A DNA stretch of 64,000 bases. Origin: Rhizobium sullae (GTDB taxonomy: Bacteria; Pseudomonadota; Alphaproteobacteria; Rhizobiales; Rhizobiaceae). A program made the position numbers and the translations under genes. Of the stretch, positions 1 to 8,381 are shown one piece after another (position 1 is the first letter of the stretch; the number at the start of each line of letters is the position of its first letter). The notes under the pieces are model-generated. The model saw only the letters and a program-made list of their open reading frames with translations, was not told where the DNA came from and did no database searches. The stretch covers positions 2,666,001 to 2,730,000 of the forward strand of contig NZ_CP104144.1 of NCBI RefSeq assembly GCF_025200715.1. The letters run 5' to 3'.

Positions 1-2746
1 CAAGCACACCAAGGATTGCGACAAATCCCATAGGCGCGTTACTGAAGAGCAACGCTACAACCACACCGATAAGCGCCGTCGGAGCCACTGCGAACACCAG
101 GAACAGCCTGCTGAAGCTTTGCAACTGGATCATGAGGATCGTCGCCATGGCAAATAGCATCAGCGGCGCGACCGCAGCGATCGGCCCTTGCGCCTTTGCG
201 CTTTCCTCGACGGAACCACCGTTGGCGATGCTGTAGCCGGCTGGAAGGCCCTTGCGGAACGCGTCGACTTTGGGTTGTAGTTCGCTGACGATGGTCGCGG
301 GCTGTGTCGGCCCGACGACGGCAGCCTTGATGGTGATTGTCGGCGTGCGCGTGCGACGCCAGATCGTCGGCTGCTCCAGCTCGTAGCGGAAATTGGCAAC
401 CGCCGAGAGCGGTACCGATTTGCCATTTGAGCCAGGCAGCTGAAGGTTCTGCAGTGTCTCGATGGAGCCGCGCTCCGAGGTTTGGGCCCTGCCGATCACA
501 TCGATGAGATAGATGTTGTCCCTGATCTGCGTGGCCGACGATCCCTCCACGATCCCGTTAAGGGTTGTTGCAATGTCTTGCGACGAGACGCCCAGTTGCC
601 GCGCTTTGTCCTGCAGAACATCGACCTTCACGACACGAGACGGCTCATTCCAGTCAAAGGTCATGTTGGAGAGTAGCGGATGCTCGCCGACGATGCCGGC
701 AAATTGCTGCGCGATATCCCGAACCTTCTGGATATCCGGCCCGCTAATGCGATATTGCACAGGCTTGCCGACCGGAGGCCCGATGTCGAGGAGCTTTACG
801 AACGCATCGGTTCCGGGGAAGGTTTTCGTCAGATAATCCTGCAGTTCGCTTTTGACCTTGTCGCGAACATCAAGCCCCTTGGTCACGATAATGGTCTGCC
901 CGAAAGACACGTCGGGCGTCTGAACATCAAAGGACAGGATGAAGCGGGGAGCACCTTGTCCGACATAACTCGTCCAGTGCTCGATATCTTTGTTGTTCGC
1001 GAGCATCTCCTGCTCGAACTTGGCCATCTGCCTGTTCGTCTCGGAGATCGAACTGTTGTGCGGCAGATTCCAATCGACGATCAGTTCGGGTCTGTCCGAG
1101 GACGGGAAGAACTGTTGCTGCACCAGGCTCATTCCACCGATGGAGAGCGCGAAGGCCACGACTGTCGCGCCGATCGTGATCCAGCGCCACCGCATGGAAA
1201 GGGTCAATAGCCAGGAAAAAGCTCTCGCCAGCCGGCCTTTCTGATCATGATGCGACTTCATTGTCTTCGGAAGGATGCTCACGCCCAAAAGTGGCGTGAA
1301 CAACACAGCGACGATCCACGAAACTACGAGCGAGACGGCAATCACCACGAAAAGCGTGAAGGTGAATTCGCCCGCGGCACTGTTGTTCAAGCCTATGGGA
1401 ATGAAGCCGGCGACCGTTACGAGCGTGCCCGTGAGCATCGGGAAGGCCGTAGACGTGTAGACATGTGTTGCAGCTTTTTTCAGATCGTCTCCTGCCTCCA
1501 GCCGGGCGACCATCATCTCGACGGCAATCATCGCATCGTCAACGAGAAGGCCAAGCGCAATGATCAGCGCGCCGAGCGAAATACGCTGCAGCGAAATGCC
1601 CGAATAGGCCATTACGAGGAACGTGATCGCCAGCACAAGCGGGATCGAGATCGCGACAACCAGACCCGCGCGAACGCCCAGGCTGATAAAACTGATCGCA
1701 AGAACAATGACAATCGCCTCGAACAGGGCGCGCGTGAAGCCCGACACTGCTTCGTCCACGACTTGCGGCTGATCGGAAACGCGTTGAACATCCACACCGA
1801 TCGGCAGATCGGTCACGACGCGATCCATCTGCTGGTCGAGTGCCTTGCCGAATTCCAGCAGATTTGCGCCGGTCTTCATGCCAATGGCGAGACCGATTGC
1901 GGGCTGACCGTTATACCTGAACAGCGACGACGGAGGATCAATATAGCCGCGTTTAATTGTGGCAACATCGGTCAGCGGAAAGAACCGGTCGTTGACACGC
2001 AGATTGATCGACCTGAGGCTTTCCTCCGACGTAAACTGACCGCCCACACGCAAAGCGATACGCTCGGGGCCGGCGTCAACGAAGCCCGACTGAGTGACGG
2101 CGTTCTGCGCCTCCAGCGTCTCGATAACCGATTGCTGGTCGATACCAAGGGCCGCAATCTTTCGGGTCGAAAATTCAAGATAGATCGCTTCGTCTTGCGC
2201 ACCGATAATGTCCACCTTACCGACATTTTGAACGGTCAAGACTTTTGCGCGGGCGTCCTCGACAAGGTCGCGAAGCTGGCGCTGCGTGAGCCCGTCGCTG
2301 GTGAAGGCGTAGATATTGCCGAAAACGTCGCCGAAGCGGTCGTTGAAAAACGGCCCCACGACGCCGCTCGGGAAATCTCCCTTGATGTCGTCGATCATGT
2401 TGCGGACGCGCACCCAGGTTGGGTTGACATCCCTGGCCTTCGTGGTCGGCAAGAGTTCAACGAAAATCGTTGTCCTGCCGGCAACCGTCTGACTGCGGGT
2501 GTAGTCAAGCGACTCCAGCTCTTCGAGCTTCTTCTCGATGCGGTCGGTGACCTGCTTGGTCACTTCCTCGGCGGATGCACCAGGCCATTGCGCTTGGATG
2601 ATCATAGTCTTGATGGTAAACGCCGGGTCTTCTTCACGACCGAGACCGATGTAGGAAAACGCGCCGGCAAGAATGAAGACGATCATGAAGTACCAGACGA
2701 GCGAACGGTGCTCGAGCGCCCAGTCGGAAAGATTGAATTTTTTCAC
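1..2746 (-). CDS. RND-family efflux permease (HAE1/AcrB-like), 3' end beyond window
   Basis: Inner-membrane, proton-driven pump subunit of a tripartite drug efflux system. About 915 codons are present of a family that usually has 1,020-1,050, so the C-terminal end lies outside the window. The GTG start overlaps the stop of the adaptor gene (GTGA), which fixes the start and shows translational coupling. The N-terminus has a first membrane helix followed by GREEDPAF, then the porter domains. The TM4 motif GLLVDDAMIAVEM carries the paired aspartates of the proton relay. The order of helices and porter regions is normal and no frameshift was seen. It is the last visible gene of an operon with two adaptors, governed by the divergent TetR. 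Substrate unknown. Confidence 0.95.
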   Translation of the reverse strand, partial: MKKFNLSDWALEHRSLVWYFMIVFILAGAFSYIGLGREEDPAFTIKTMIIQAQWPGASAEEVTKQVTDRIEKKLEELESLDYTRSQTVAGRTTIFVELLPTTKARDVNPTWVRVRNMIDDIKGDFPSGVVGPFFNDRFGDVFGNIYAFTSDGLTQRQLRDLVEDARAKVLTVQNVGKVDIIGAQDEAIYLEFSTRKIAALGIDQQSVIETLEAQNAVTQSGFVDAGPERIALRVGGQFTSEESLRSINLRVNDRFFPLTDVATIKRGYIDPPSSLFRYNGQPAIGLAIGMKTGANLLEFGKALDQQMDRVVTDLPIGVDVQRVSDQPQVVDEAVSGFTRALFEAIVIVLAISFISLGVRAGLVVAISIPLVLAITFLVMAYSGISLQRISLGALIIALGLLVDDAMIAVEMMVARLEAGDDLKKAATHVYTSTAFPMLTGTLVTVAGFIPIGLNNSAAGEFTFTLFVVIAVSLVVSWIVAVLFTPLLGVSILPKTMKSHHDQKGRLARAFSWLLTLSMRWRWITIGATVVAFALSIGGMSLVQQQFFPSSDRPELIVDWNLPHNSSISETNRQMAKFEQEMLANNKDIEHWTSYVGQGAPRFILSFDVQTPDVSFGQTIIVTKGLDVRDKVKSELQDYLTKTFPGTDAFVKLLDIGPPVGKPVQYRISGPDIQKVRDIAQQFAGIVGEHPLLSNMTFDWNEPSRVVKVDVLQDKARQLGVSSQDIATTLNGIVEGSSATQIRDNIYLIDVIGRAQTSERGSIETLQNLQLPGSNGKSVPLSAVANFRYELEQPTIWRRTRTPTITIKAAVVGPTQPATIVSELQPKVDAFRKGLPAGYSIANGGSVEESAKAQGPIAAVAPLMLFAMATILMIQLQSFSRLFLVFAVAPTALIGVVVALLFSNAPMGFVAILGVL

Positions 2747-3828
2747 GGGTTTTCCCCTTGATCCACCCTGACAGCCTGGCCGTCAGTAAGCTTGTGAACA
2801 CCAGCGACGACGATGCGTTCGCCCGGATTGACTCCCTCAGCGATGCGAACGGCGCCTCCCTCGGCAATATCTCCGTCCATCGCGATCGCCCGAATGGAGA
2901 CCTTGCTGGCTGCGGTATCGACGACCCAGACGTTCGGTTTCCCGTCTTTCATCAGCACCGCGGACGATGGCAGCAGGATCAGTGGTTGGGCCACGATGGT
3001 CGCAGTAGCCGTCACGACCGAGCCCAAGCGAAACGCCGCGGGCGGATTGACGAGCGTTATTCTCGTGCGGCGGGTACGGGTCGTCGTCTCGGCTTCGGGT
3101 GCGATTTCTCTCACGACGCCGCTCGCGCGAATGGTTGGGTCTAACTGGAGGGAGACCTCAAAGGGTGACCCCACTTTGAGGCCGTCGAAGCTCGCATCCG
3201 GTATATCGATGACCGCATCCCGCTGATCGGGGCGGGCAATGGTGGCGATGCTCTGGCCTGCGGCGACAACTTGGCCCACCTCCGCAGAGGTGGCCGTCAC
3301 AACGCCATCGAATTCTGCGCGAAGCTGCGCGTAGCTTAGTTGTTCTTTGGCCTTGTCCAGATTGGCCTGCGCTTTTGCAACGGCAGCAACCGCACTCCGC
3401 TGTCCCAGTTGAGCCTCTTCGAAAGCGGCCTCGCTTCCGGATCTCGTTTCAGTCAAACTCCGCTGGCGCTCTTCCGTGGAGACGGCATTTGTCAGTTGCG
3501 CCTGCGCATTGGAGAGCTCGGACTGCGCGCTTCTGAGCGCAAGCTCCAGAGCCAGCGGATCAATGGCGGCAACGACGTCACCTTTCTTGACGATGTCGCC
3601 GACGCTGACCTTGCGGGCTATCACCCGCCCGAGGACGCGAAATCCGAGCTCGGTCTCGATCTTGGCCTCGACCGTGCCTGGCAGGCTCAGGGACAAAGCG
3701 GCTGTTGATTTGGCGACAACGGAAAGAACGGGGCGGGGCGGCTCCTCACGCGCTTCATCCTGCTTCTGGCAAGACGACAGCAGCAACGGCCCAAGGAGCA
3801 GCAGGCCGGGTGTCACTCGGATACTCAT
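2743..3828 (-). CDS. RND efflux periplasmic adaptor lipoprotein (membrane fusion protein)
   Basis: Adaptor of 361 residues linking the RND pump to an outer-membrane channel. It starts with a lipoprotein signal peptide ending in LLSSC, so it is probably lipid-anchored. The body follows the HlyD/AcrA plan: a lipoyl half-motif (GRVIARKVSVGDIVKKGD), an Ala/Gln-rich helical hairpin at about residues 95-165, the second lipoyl half (AEFDGVVTATSAEVGQVV), then beta-barrel and membrane-proximal domains. It overlaps the upstream adaptor by ATGA and the pump by GTGA. It resembles that adaptor in architecture but is not a close copy. Confidence 0.92.
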   Translation of the reverse strand: MSIRVTPGLLLLGPLLLSSCQKQDEAREEPPRPVLSVVAKSTAALSLSLPGTVEAKIETELGFRVLGRVIARKVSVGDIVKKGDVVAAIDPLALELALRSAQSELSNAQAQLTNAVSTEERQRSLTETRSGSEAAFEEAQLGQRSAVAAVAKAQANLDKAKEQLSYAQLRAEFDGVVTATSAEVGQVVAAGQSIATIARPDQRDAVIDIPDASFDGLKVGSPFEVSLQLDPTIRASGVVREIAPEAETTTRTRRTRITLVNPPAAFRLGSVVTATATIVAQPLILLPSSAVLMKDGKPNVWVVDTAASKVSIRAIAMDGDIAEGGAVRIAEGVNPGERIVVAGVHKLTDGQAVRVDQGENP

Positions 3829-4901
3829 TTCGCGGCTTCCTTGTCATATGAGACGACCTCGTTGGGCCGTAGGAATTTGGTACCATCGGATACGACGATT
3901 TCACCTGGCGACACGCCCGCGCGCACGGCGAACCGGCCGGTCCCATAGCTGGAAACATCGACCGGCCGGATGGACACGCTGGACGACGACGGGTCCACGA
4001 TCCAGACGGCCGGATGGCCATCCTTCGAGGTCATTGCCGACCACGGCAATTCGATTGTGTCCTGTGCGATGGAACGGAAGGAGCCGACGACCGGAGCGCC
4101 AAGCTGCATGTTCGGCGCCCCTTCGAGACCCACCTTCACCCTGATTGTTCCCGTCGACGCATCGATGGTCGGCGAGATTTCGCGTACGGCCGCATCTATT
4201 TTCTGGGATGAACTCGAAAGCAGGCCGACCGTGACATTGTTCTCAAGCTTTCGTCCGAGATAGAGGGATTCAAAGACGTTGAAGACCGCGTCACGCGGTC
4301 CTTCATGGGCAAGCGTGAAGATCCGTTGCGCGGCCTGCGCGACCTGGCCGATCTCGGCGTTTCGCGCCGTGATCACGCCGTCGGCATCGGCGCGCAATTC
4401 CGTGTACGAGAAAGCGTCTCGCGCTGTGTCGAGCTGGGCTTGCGCCGATTCGACGCTTCCTTGGGCAGTCAGCAGCGCCTCCTGGGCTTGATCAAGTGCT
4501 GCGCGGGTCGTGACTTGCGCCTTGAAAAGATTCCGCTGCCGGTCGAATGCCAGCTGGGCTTGTGTCTGCTGGGCTTGGACTGATTGCAGGTTCGCCGTGG
4601 CGACATCCAGATCGGCCCTCTGCTCTTGAGCGTCGATGCGCGCAAGCACCTGCCCTGCCTTTACGGGCGCACCGACATCGACCAGACGCTCGACGATCCG
4701 TCCACTGACCCTGAAGGACAGGTCACTCTGCACGCGAGCGCTTATCTCGCCGGTAATGAAGTTGACTTCTGCGACAGGCGCGGTCTTCACCACGACGGTC
4801 TCGACCCTCTTGGACTTCACCTCATTCGTGGCCTGCTTCTCGCACGACGAAAGCGCGACTGCGCCCATGGCCAGCAAGGCGGCAACAAGGATAGTTCTCA
4901 T
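3825..4901 (-). CDS. RND efflux periplasmic adaptor lipoprotein, first gene of the operon
   Basis: Second adaptor (358 residues) of the same pump and the promoter-proximal gene. The lipobox is ALSSC. Lipoyl halves are visible at GRIVERLVDVGAPVKAGQ and ADADGVITARNAEIGQVA, with a long alpha-hairpin between them and a C-terminal barrel. Two adaptors for one pump is uncommon; TriABC of Pseudomonas is the known precedent in which both are required. The promoter and operator lie just upstream in the space shared with the TetR gene. Confidence 0.92.
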   Translation of the reverse strand: MRTILVAALLAMGAVALSSCEKQATNEVKSKRVETVVVKTAPVAEVNFITGEISARVQSDLSFRVSGRIVERLVDVGAPVKAGQVLARIDAQEQRADLDVATANLQSVQAQQTQAQLAFDRQRNLFKAQVTTRAALDQAQEALLTAQGSVESAQAQLDTARDAFSYTELRADADGVITARNAEIGQVAQAAQRIFTLAHEGPRDAVFNVFESLYLGRKLENNVTVGLLSSSSQKIDAAVREISPTIDASTGTIRVKVGLEGAPNMQLGAPVVGSFRSIAQDTIELPWSAMTSKDGHPAVWIVDPSSSSVSIRPVDVSSYGTGRFAVRAGVSPGEIVVSDGTKFLRPNEVVSYDKEAAK

Positions 4902-4930
4902 GAATTGACCTCTTGCATCAGTTGGCGCAT

Positions 4931-4961
4931 TCGATATTATTGACTGACCTATTAGTCAATA
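4931..4961. promoter_or_regulatory. Promoter and TetR-type operator of the efflux operon
   Basis: A perfect inverted repeat TATTGACT-N8-AGTCAATA occupies 4938-4961. On the minus strand its right arm supplies a -35 box TTGACT (4959-4954), followed at 17 bp by a TATCGA -10 box (4936-4931) reading into the adaptor gene. The repeat therefore spans the -35 box and spacer, where a repressor would block RNA polymerase. The divergent TetR gene is the natural candidate regulator. The repeat is directly visible; its binding partner is inferred. Confidence 0.7.
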
Positions 4962-5025
4962 GAACTCGGCAAGAAATTGTCCTGGCGCCGAGCCACGGAA
5001 TGATAAGGAGCGCTCAAGGTGAGAC

Positions 5026-5643
5026 ATGCCTGATACGAAGAAACTGACGCGTGCGGAGCAGAAAGCTCGCCGCCCTGCACAGATTCTCGATGCGGCCTTT
5101 GAAGAGTTCGTGGAGCGCGGCTACGTGGCGACACGCGTCGAGGATATTGCCGAAAGGGTTGGGGTAACGAAGGGGACGATCTATGTCTATTTCGAAACCA
5201 AAGAGCAGCTTTTTGAAGCGATGATCCGGCACATCTCGGTGCCCTTCGAAGATCTCTTGGCTAGCGCCCACGAACTGACCGGAACCTGTGCGGAGCGACT
5301 CGAAGGGTTTATAGCGCTAGTCTACGACCGCCTTGTCGAGAACCGCAGACTGCGGGAGTTGATGAGGTTCGTCATCGCGGAAGGATCACGCTTTCCCCAA
5401 GTCGTTGACCGGCACCACCAAGAGTTCATCGACCCGCTCAACGCGCATTTGCAGGCCCTCATCGATGAGGGCGTGAAACACGGGGAGTTCCGGCCGGCGC
5501 CAGCCGCATTCGCTGACGCGGTAGCGGCTCCTGCTATCGCCATGCTGGTCTTCAAGCTCATCTTTGGTGACCGACGAATTTTGGATAAGACGACTTACCT
5601 GGAAGCACATGTCGATCTGATTTTGCACGGTTTGATACCTTGA
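5026..5643 (+). CDS. TetR/AcrR-family transcriptional regulator
   Basis: Probable repressor of the adjacent efflux operon (205 residues). The N-terminal helix-turn-helix is clear: RPAQILDAAFEEFVERGYVATRVEDIAERVGVT, then KGTIYVYFETKEQLFEAMI. The remainder is an alpha-helical ligand-binding and dimerisation domain of the AcrR C-terminal type. It is divergent from the pump genes, with 124 bp between the starts and a strong inverted repeat in that gap, the standard layout of TetR-controlled efflux. The inducer is unknown. Confidence 0.93.
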   Translation: MPDTKKLTRAEQKARRPAQILDAAFEEFVERGYVATRVEDIAERVGVTKGTIYVYFETKEQLFEAMIRHISVPFEDLLASAHELTGTCAERLEGFIALVYDRLVENRRLRELMRFVIAEGSRFPQVVDRHHQEFIDPLNAHLQALIDEGVKHGEFRPAPAAFADAVAAPAIAMLVFKLIFGDRRILDKTTYLEAHVDLILHGLIP

Positions 5644-5747
5644 CTGCTTCATGTGCCCAAAATTAAAGGGTAGGCAGCTGCGATTGGGTCTCATTTCAGC
5701 ACTCAGGACAGTCTTGGTTGACGCTTCCAACGCGGCCAGGAGCAGCG

Positions 5748-6040
5748 TCAGTATTTCGACGGCGCATAGAGCTCCGGCGGAAGGACCTTGCGTTCGTAAT
5801 CGGGATTGAACACCCGCTCGGGAAACGTGATGTCGTCGTGCGGTACGTCTTCGTAGGAATCCGCGTGAGCAGGTGATCGATGCAGTTGATTGCCTCGACG
5901 ATGTACCAGGGCGCCTCACGGATGTTCGTGCAGGCGAAGGTTTTCCTTGGCCTCGGTCTAGGGCTTCCCAGCGTACGCGCGATTGCAGGTCCATCGGCGA
6001 CAGCTTCCACTGCTTCAGGGGATCGTGGATCGGTACAGCA
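5748..6040 (-). pseudogene. Decayed C-terminal remnant of a polyphosphate kinase 2 gene
   Basis: No single frame is open, but three frames in order on the minus strand rebuild the C-terminus of PPK2. The pieces are DPLKQWKLSPMDLQSRVRWE, then TEAKENL, then TNIREAPWYIVEA and NCIDHLLTRI, then YEDVPHDD running to PPELYAPSKY and a stop. A clean one-base frameshift falls within the IPYEDVP motif. About eight residues between IVEA and NCI are missing, and the whole N-terminal kinase core is absent. Its 5' side abuts the stop of the AhpD-like gene. It is closer in type to KQWKLSPMDL PPK2 enzymes than to the intact PPK2 in this window. Confidence 0.8.
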
Positions 6041-6043
6041 CGA

Positions 6044-6655
6044 TCAGAATGCAGCCGCAGGTGTTGGCTCGCCGAGCGAGAGCATCAACCGATTGGCCCA
6101 ATTGAAGAAGGCGGCACCATGGATCGTGTCGGCAATTTCCAGATCGTTCAGGCCTTCGGACCGCAGCCGGGTGACTTCTTCTTCGTCGAAGGCAGATGGT
6201 GTCGCCGTCAAAGCTACCGAGGCCTCAACGATTGCATTCCACCTGCGGCTGCCGAGGTCGGTATGCGTTCCTTGGTCGAGGAGGCGCTGAACATCGCTGG
6301 TACGCTTGGAATAATGCGACGCGAAACGGGAATGGACCGAGGCGCAGAAAATGCAGCCGTTCACCCGCGACGCAGCCGTTGCCGTGAGCTCCCTATCGGC
6401 ACGCGGCAGACCGGCCGTCGTGTTGTAGAAGATGTCCTTGTCGGTCTTCGTGCGAGCCTCTAGAATCTCCGGATCGCGTGCAAGCAGCATGAAGTAAGCC
6501 GACCTGGCGCGCGATGGATCGACAAGCCCGGCCCAATGCCGGTCGGTCAGTTCCGCTTCTGCGAGAGGCGCCAGCCAGGGTGTCCAGCCGATCTCGGCCT
6601 GTGTGAAGGCGGTGGGGCGGTTTTCGAACTCAGGATGGATTGCAGTCTCCGTCAT
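6044..6655 (-). CDS. AhpD-like alkylhydroperoxidase/CMD-fold protein (Avi_7169-type)
   Basis: A 203-residue protein of the carboxymuconolactone decarboxylase/AhpD fold. The redox site is present as VNGCIFCASVH (Cys-x-x-Cys-x-x-x-His), as in AhpD peroxidases. The length and the N-terminal GWTPWLAPL segment match what I recall as the Avi_7169 peroxidase-related family. That family is found with the luciferase-like monooxygenase and ABC importer that lie upstream here. It is the last gene of the operon. Cytoplasmic peroxidase or disulfide-reductase activity is likely from the motif, but the substrate is unknown. Confidence 0.85.
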   Translation of the reverse strand: MTETAIHPEFENRPTAFTQAEIGWTPWLAPLAEAELTDRHWAGLVDPSRARSAYFMLLARDPEILEARTKTDKDIFYNTTAGLPRADRELTATAASRVNGCIFCASVHSRFASHYSKRTSDVQRLLDQGTHTDLGSRRWNAIVEASVALTATPSAFDEEEVTRLRSEGLNDLEIADTIHGAAFFNWANRLMLSLGEPTPAAAF

Positions 6656-6667
6656 GTCATCTTCACC

Positions 6668-7300
6668 TTATTCGGCTGCTGCTGAAGCAAGTGTCCCCTC
6701 GCCCGCCTTGGACAGCGCCGAAAGCCCTCTGACCACGCGGATCTGGAATGCAAGGAAGGCGACGATCTGCGAGAGCGTGACGATCGCCGTCGTGTTCCAT
6801 CCGGCATCCAGCAGTTTCTGCAAGGCAGCCGGAGAGGCCTCTCGTGGCCGGAAGACGAGCAAGTGGCTGTGGTCCAACGCGGCGGAAAGCCTGGTCCCGA
6901 GAGCGACACGGCCGAAATCGGAAACCTCGAAGATCAGGCCCGACTTGTCTTCAACCGACAGGGGTCCCGCGAGATACTTGCCGTAGGGGCCATGTGTGCG
7001 CCCCTTCTCGACCTCTGCTCTGACGGCCGCGGCAAGAGAAGCGCCGCCCGTCGTCTCAATGATGCCGGCCGTGTAGAATTCCGCCACCGCTCTTGCATCG
7101 TGCAATCCGGCAACGAAGGCCGCAACGGCAAGCCGTTCCACCCGCAAGAAGTCTACTTCCTGTACCGGTTCGAAAAGTGCGAGATAGCTCTTCTGCGCAT
7201 TTGCGCGGGTTTCCGGCCGTTCCGCGCGAATGCGATCGACGAAGGATCCGGTGTGGATGCCGGCCAGAAGATCGATGACGTCAGGTGTCGAGGAGGTCAT
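6668..7300 (-). CDS. CMD-domain protein lacking the CxxC site (Avi_7170-type)
   Basis: A 210-residue helical protein of the carboxymuconolactone decarboxylase-like superfamily, matching what I recall as the Avi_7170 CMD family. It contains no cysteine, so it cannot act as a classical AhpD peroxidase; it may be a partner or scaffold of the CxxC-bearing neighbour. The start at MTSSTPDV is chosen because AGGAAAGG precedes it and it leaves a 31-nt gap to the monooxygenase. A longer frame would run back into that gene. Only 12 nt separate it from the AhpD-like gene. Confidence 0.75.
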   Translation of the reverse strand: MTSSTPDVIDLLAGIHTGSFVDRIRAERPETRANAQKSYLALFEPVQEVDFLRVERLAVAAFVAGLHDARAVAEFYTAGIIETTGGASLAAAVRAEVEKGRTHGPYGKYLAGPLSVEDKSGLIFEVSDFGRVALGTRLSAALDHSHLLVFRPREASPAALQKLLDAGWNTTAIVTLSQIVAFLAFQIRVVRGLSALSKAGEGTLASAAAE

Positions 7301-7331
7301 GGTCGTTACCCTTTCCTGGATAGCCGAAATG

Positions 7332-8381
7332 TCAGGCGGTGGCTGCAAGCCGCCGTTCCTGGTGAAGCGGTGCTTGGCGCATCCAGCCAAGCGCAGGCGC
7401 CACGATTGTTGCGGTCAGTTCCAACGAACGCAGAATGTGCTCATGCGGTGGGTCGACCGAATGCACCTGGAAAACGAGATCGGTCACCCGCGAGAGCGCG
7501 GTATCGGCCTTCAGAGACGCAATCACGTCGTCCGGTGTGCCGACATGTACGTCGAAAGCGTTGATGAGGTCTTCCGTCGTCGTACCCGTGATTTTATGGC
7601 CGCTTGCGATGAAGCGCTCGACGCTGCGCCTGAGCCCGAGATCGGCAAAATGCAGCGCCTCTTTCCTGTCATCGGCGACAAAGAGACTGCGGGAGCCGAG
7701 AATGCGCGGTTCGCGGCCGTCGGGAAGCGCTTCGAGATAGGTATCGATGATCGGATTCTGTAGCTCCCAAAGCTCTGAATGCGGCGCCTCGGGCTGACGC
7801 GGCTGCGTACGCGAGAGCATCAGACCATCACCGTCGCGCCCGGCACGCTCGCCGCCGCCAACGGAAAAGGTCGCCTGCCAGATGCGGTCGAGCAGGTGCG
7901 GCGCATCCGGATAGAGGCGGTTGCCGCCTTCCAGCTCGCGACCGGCCCAGGCATCGCGCACCGTTTTCAAGCTCTCTGCGTACACTGCGGCGCGATCGGC
8001 ACTTCGCAGACCGAACGGCAGAAAGGCTGCAGGCGTTCCGCCCGTGCCGAAACCGATTTCAAGGCGGCCATTCGAAAGGATATCGAGAACCGCCGTGTCC
8101 TCCGCAACACGAACGGCATTCTCCATCGGAAGCGTGATCACGCCTGTTCCGAGCCGGATGCGCGATGTTCTGGCCGCAAGTTCGGCAAGGAAGACAAGGG
8201 GCGAAGGAAGTCCCCCTTCTTCGCCATCGAAGTGGTGCTGGGCAATCCAGGCGCTATCGAATCCGAACTTTTCCGCATGGATGATCTGCTCGGCGACCAG
8301 CCGGTAGCGGGTGGCTGGATCGGTCTGGTCGAGTACGCGACTGAAAAAGCCGAGGCGCTTCGGCTGGACGGGATATGTCAT
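7332..8381 (-). CDS. Luciferase-like FMN-dependent monooxygenase (KPN_01858-type)
   Basis: A 349-residue bacterial luciferase-like monooxygenase (LLM). Family features include the N-terminal barrel strand with LGFFSRVLDQ, FDSAWIAQHHF, RIRLGTGVITLPMENAVRVAEDTAVLDILSNGR split across two strands, and GFGTGG. These enzymes use reduced flavin and oxygen to oxidise organic sulfur, nitrogen or long-chain substrates. The gene overlaps the ATPase stop (ATGA), so it is co-translated with the importer. A flavin reductase is not encoded nearby and would have to come from elsewhere. The reaction is not known for this subgroup as far as I recall. Confidence 0.88.
   Translation of the reverse strand: MTYPVQPKRLGFFSRVLDQTDPATRYRLVAEQIIHAEKFGFDSAWIAQHHFDGEEGGLPSPLVFLAELAARTSRIRLGTGVITLPMENAVRVAEDTAVLDILSNGRLEIGFGTGGTPAAFLPFGLRSADRAAVYAESLKTVRDAWAGRELEGGNRLYPDAPHLLDRIWQATFSVGGGERAGRDGDGLMLSRTQPRQPEAPHSELWELQNPIIDTYLEALPDGREPRILGSRSLFVADDRKEALHFADLGLRRSVERFIASGHKITGTTTEDLINAFDVHVGTPDDVIASLKADTALSRVTDLVFQVHSVDPPHEHILRSLELTATIVAPALGWMRQAPLHQERRLAATA

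Noticed and set aside
1247..2761. 504-codon open frame on the plus strand
   Set aside because: It is the antisense shadow of the RND pump; the minus strand shows clear pump motifs and operon overlaps, while this frame is charged and featureless.
5386..5994. 202-codon minus-strand frame crossing the TetR gene and the PPK2 remnant
   Set aside because: Only its first 30 residues are PPK2-like; the rest is the shadow of tetR. Treated as part of the pseudogene.
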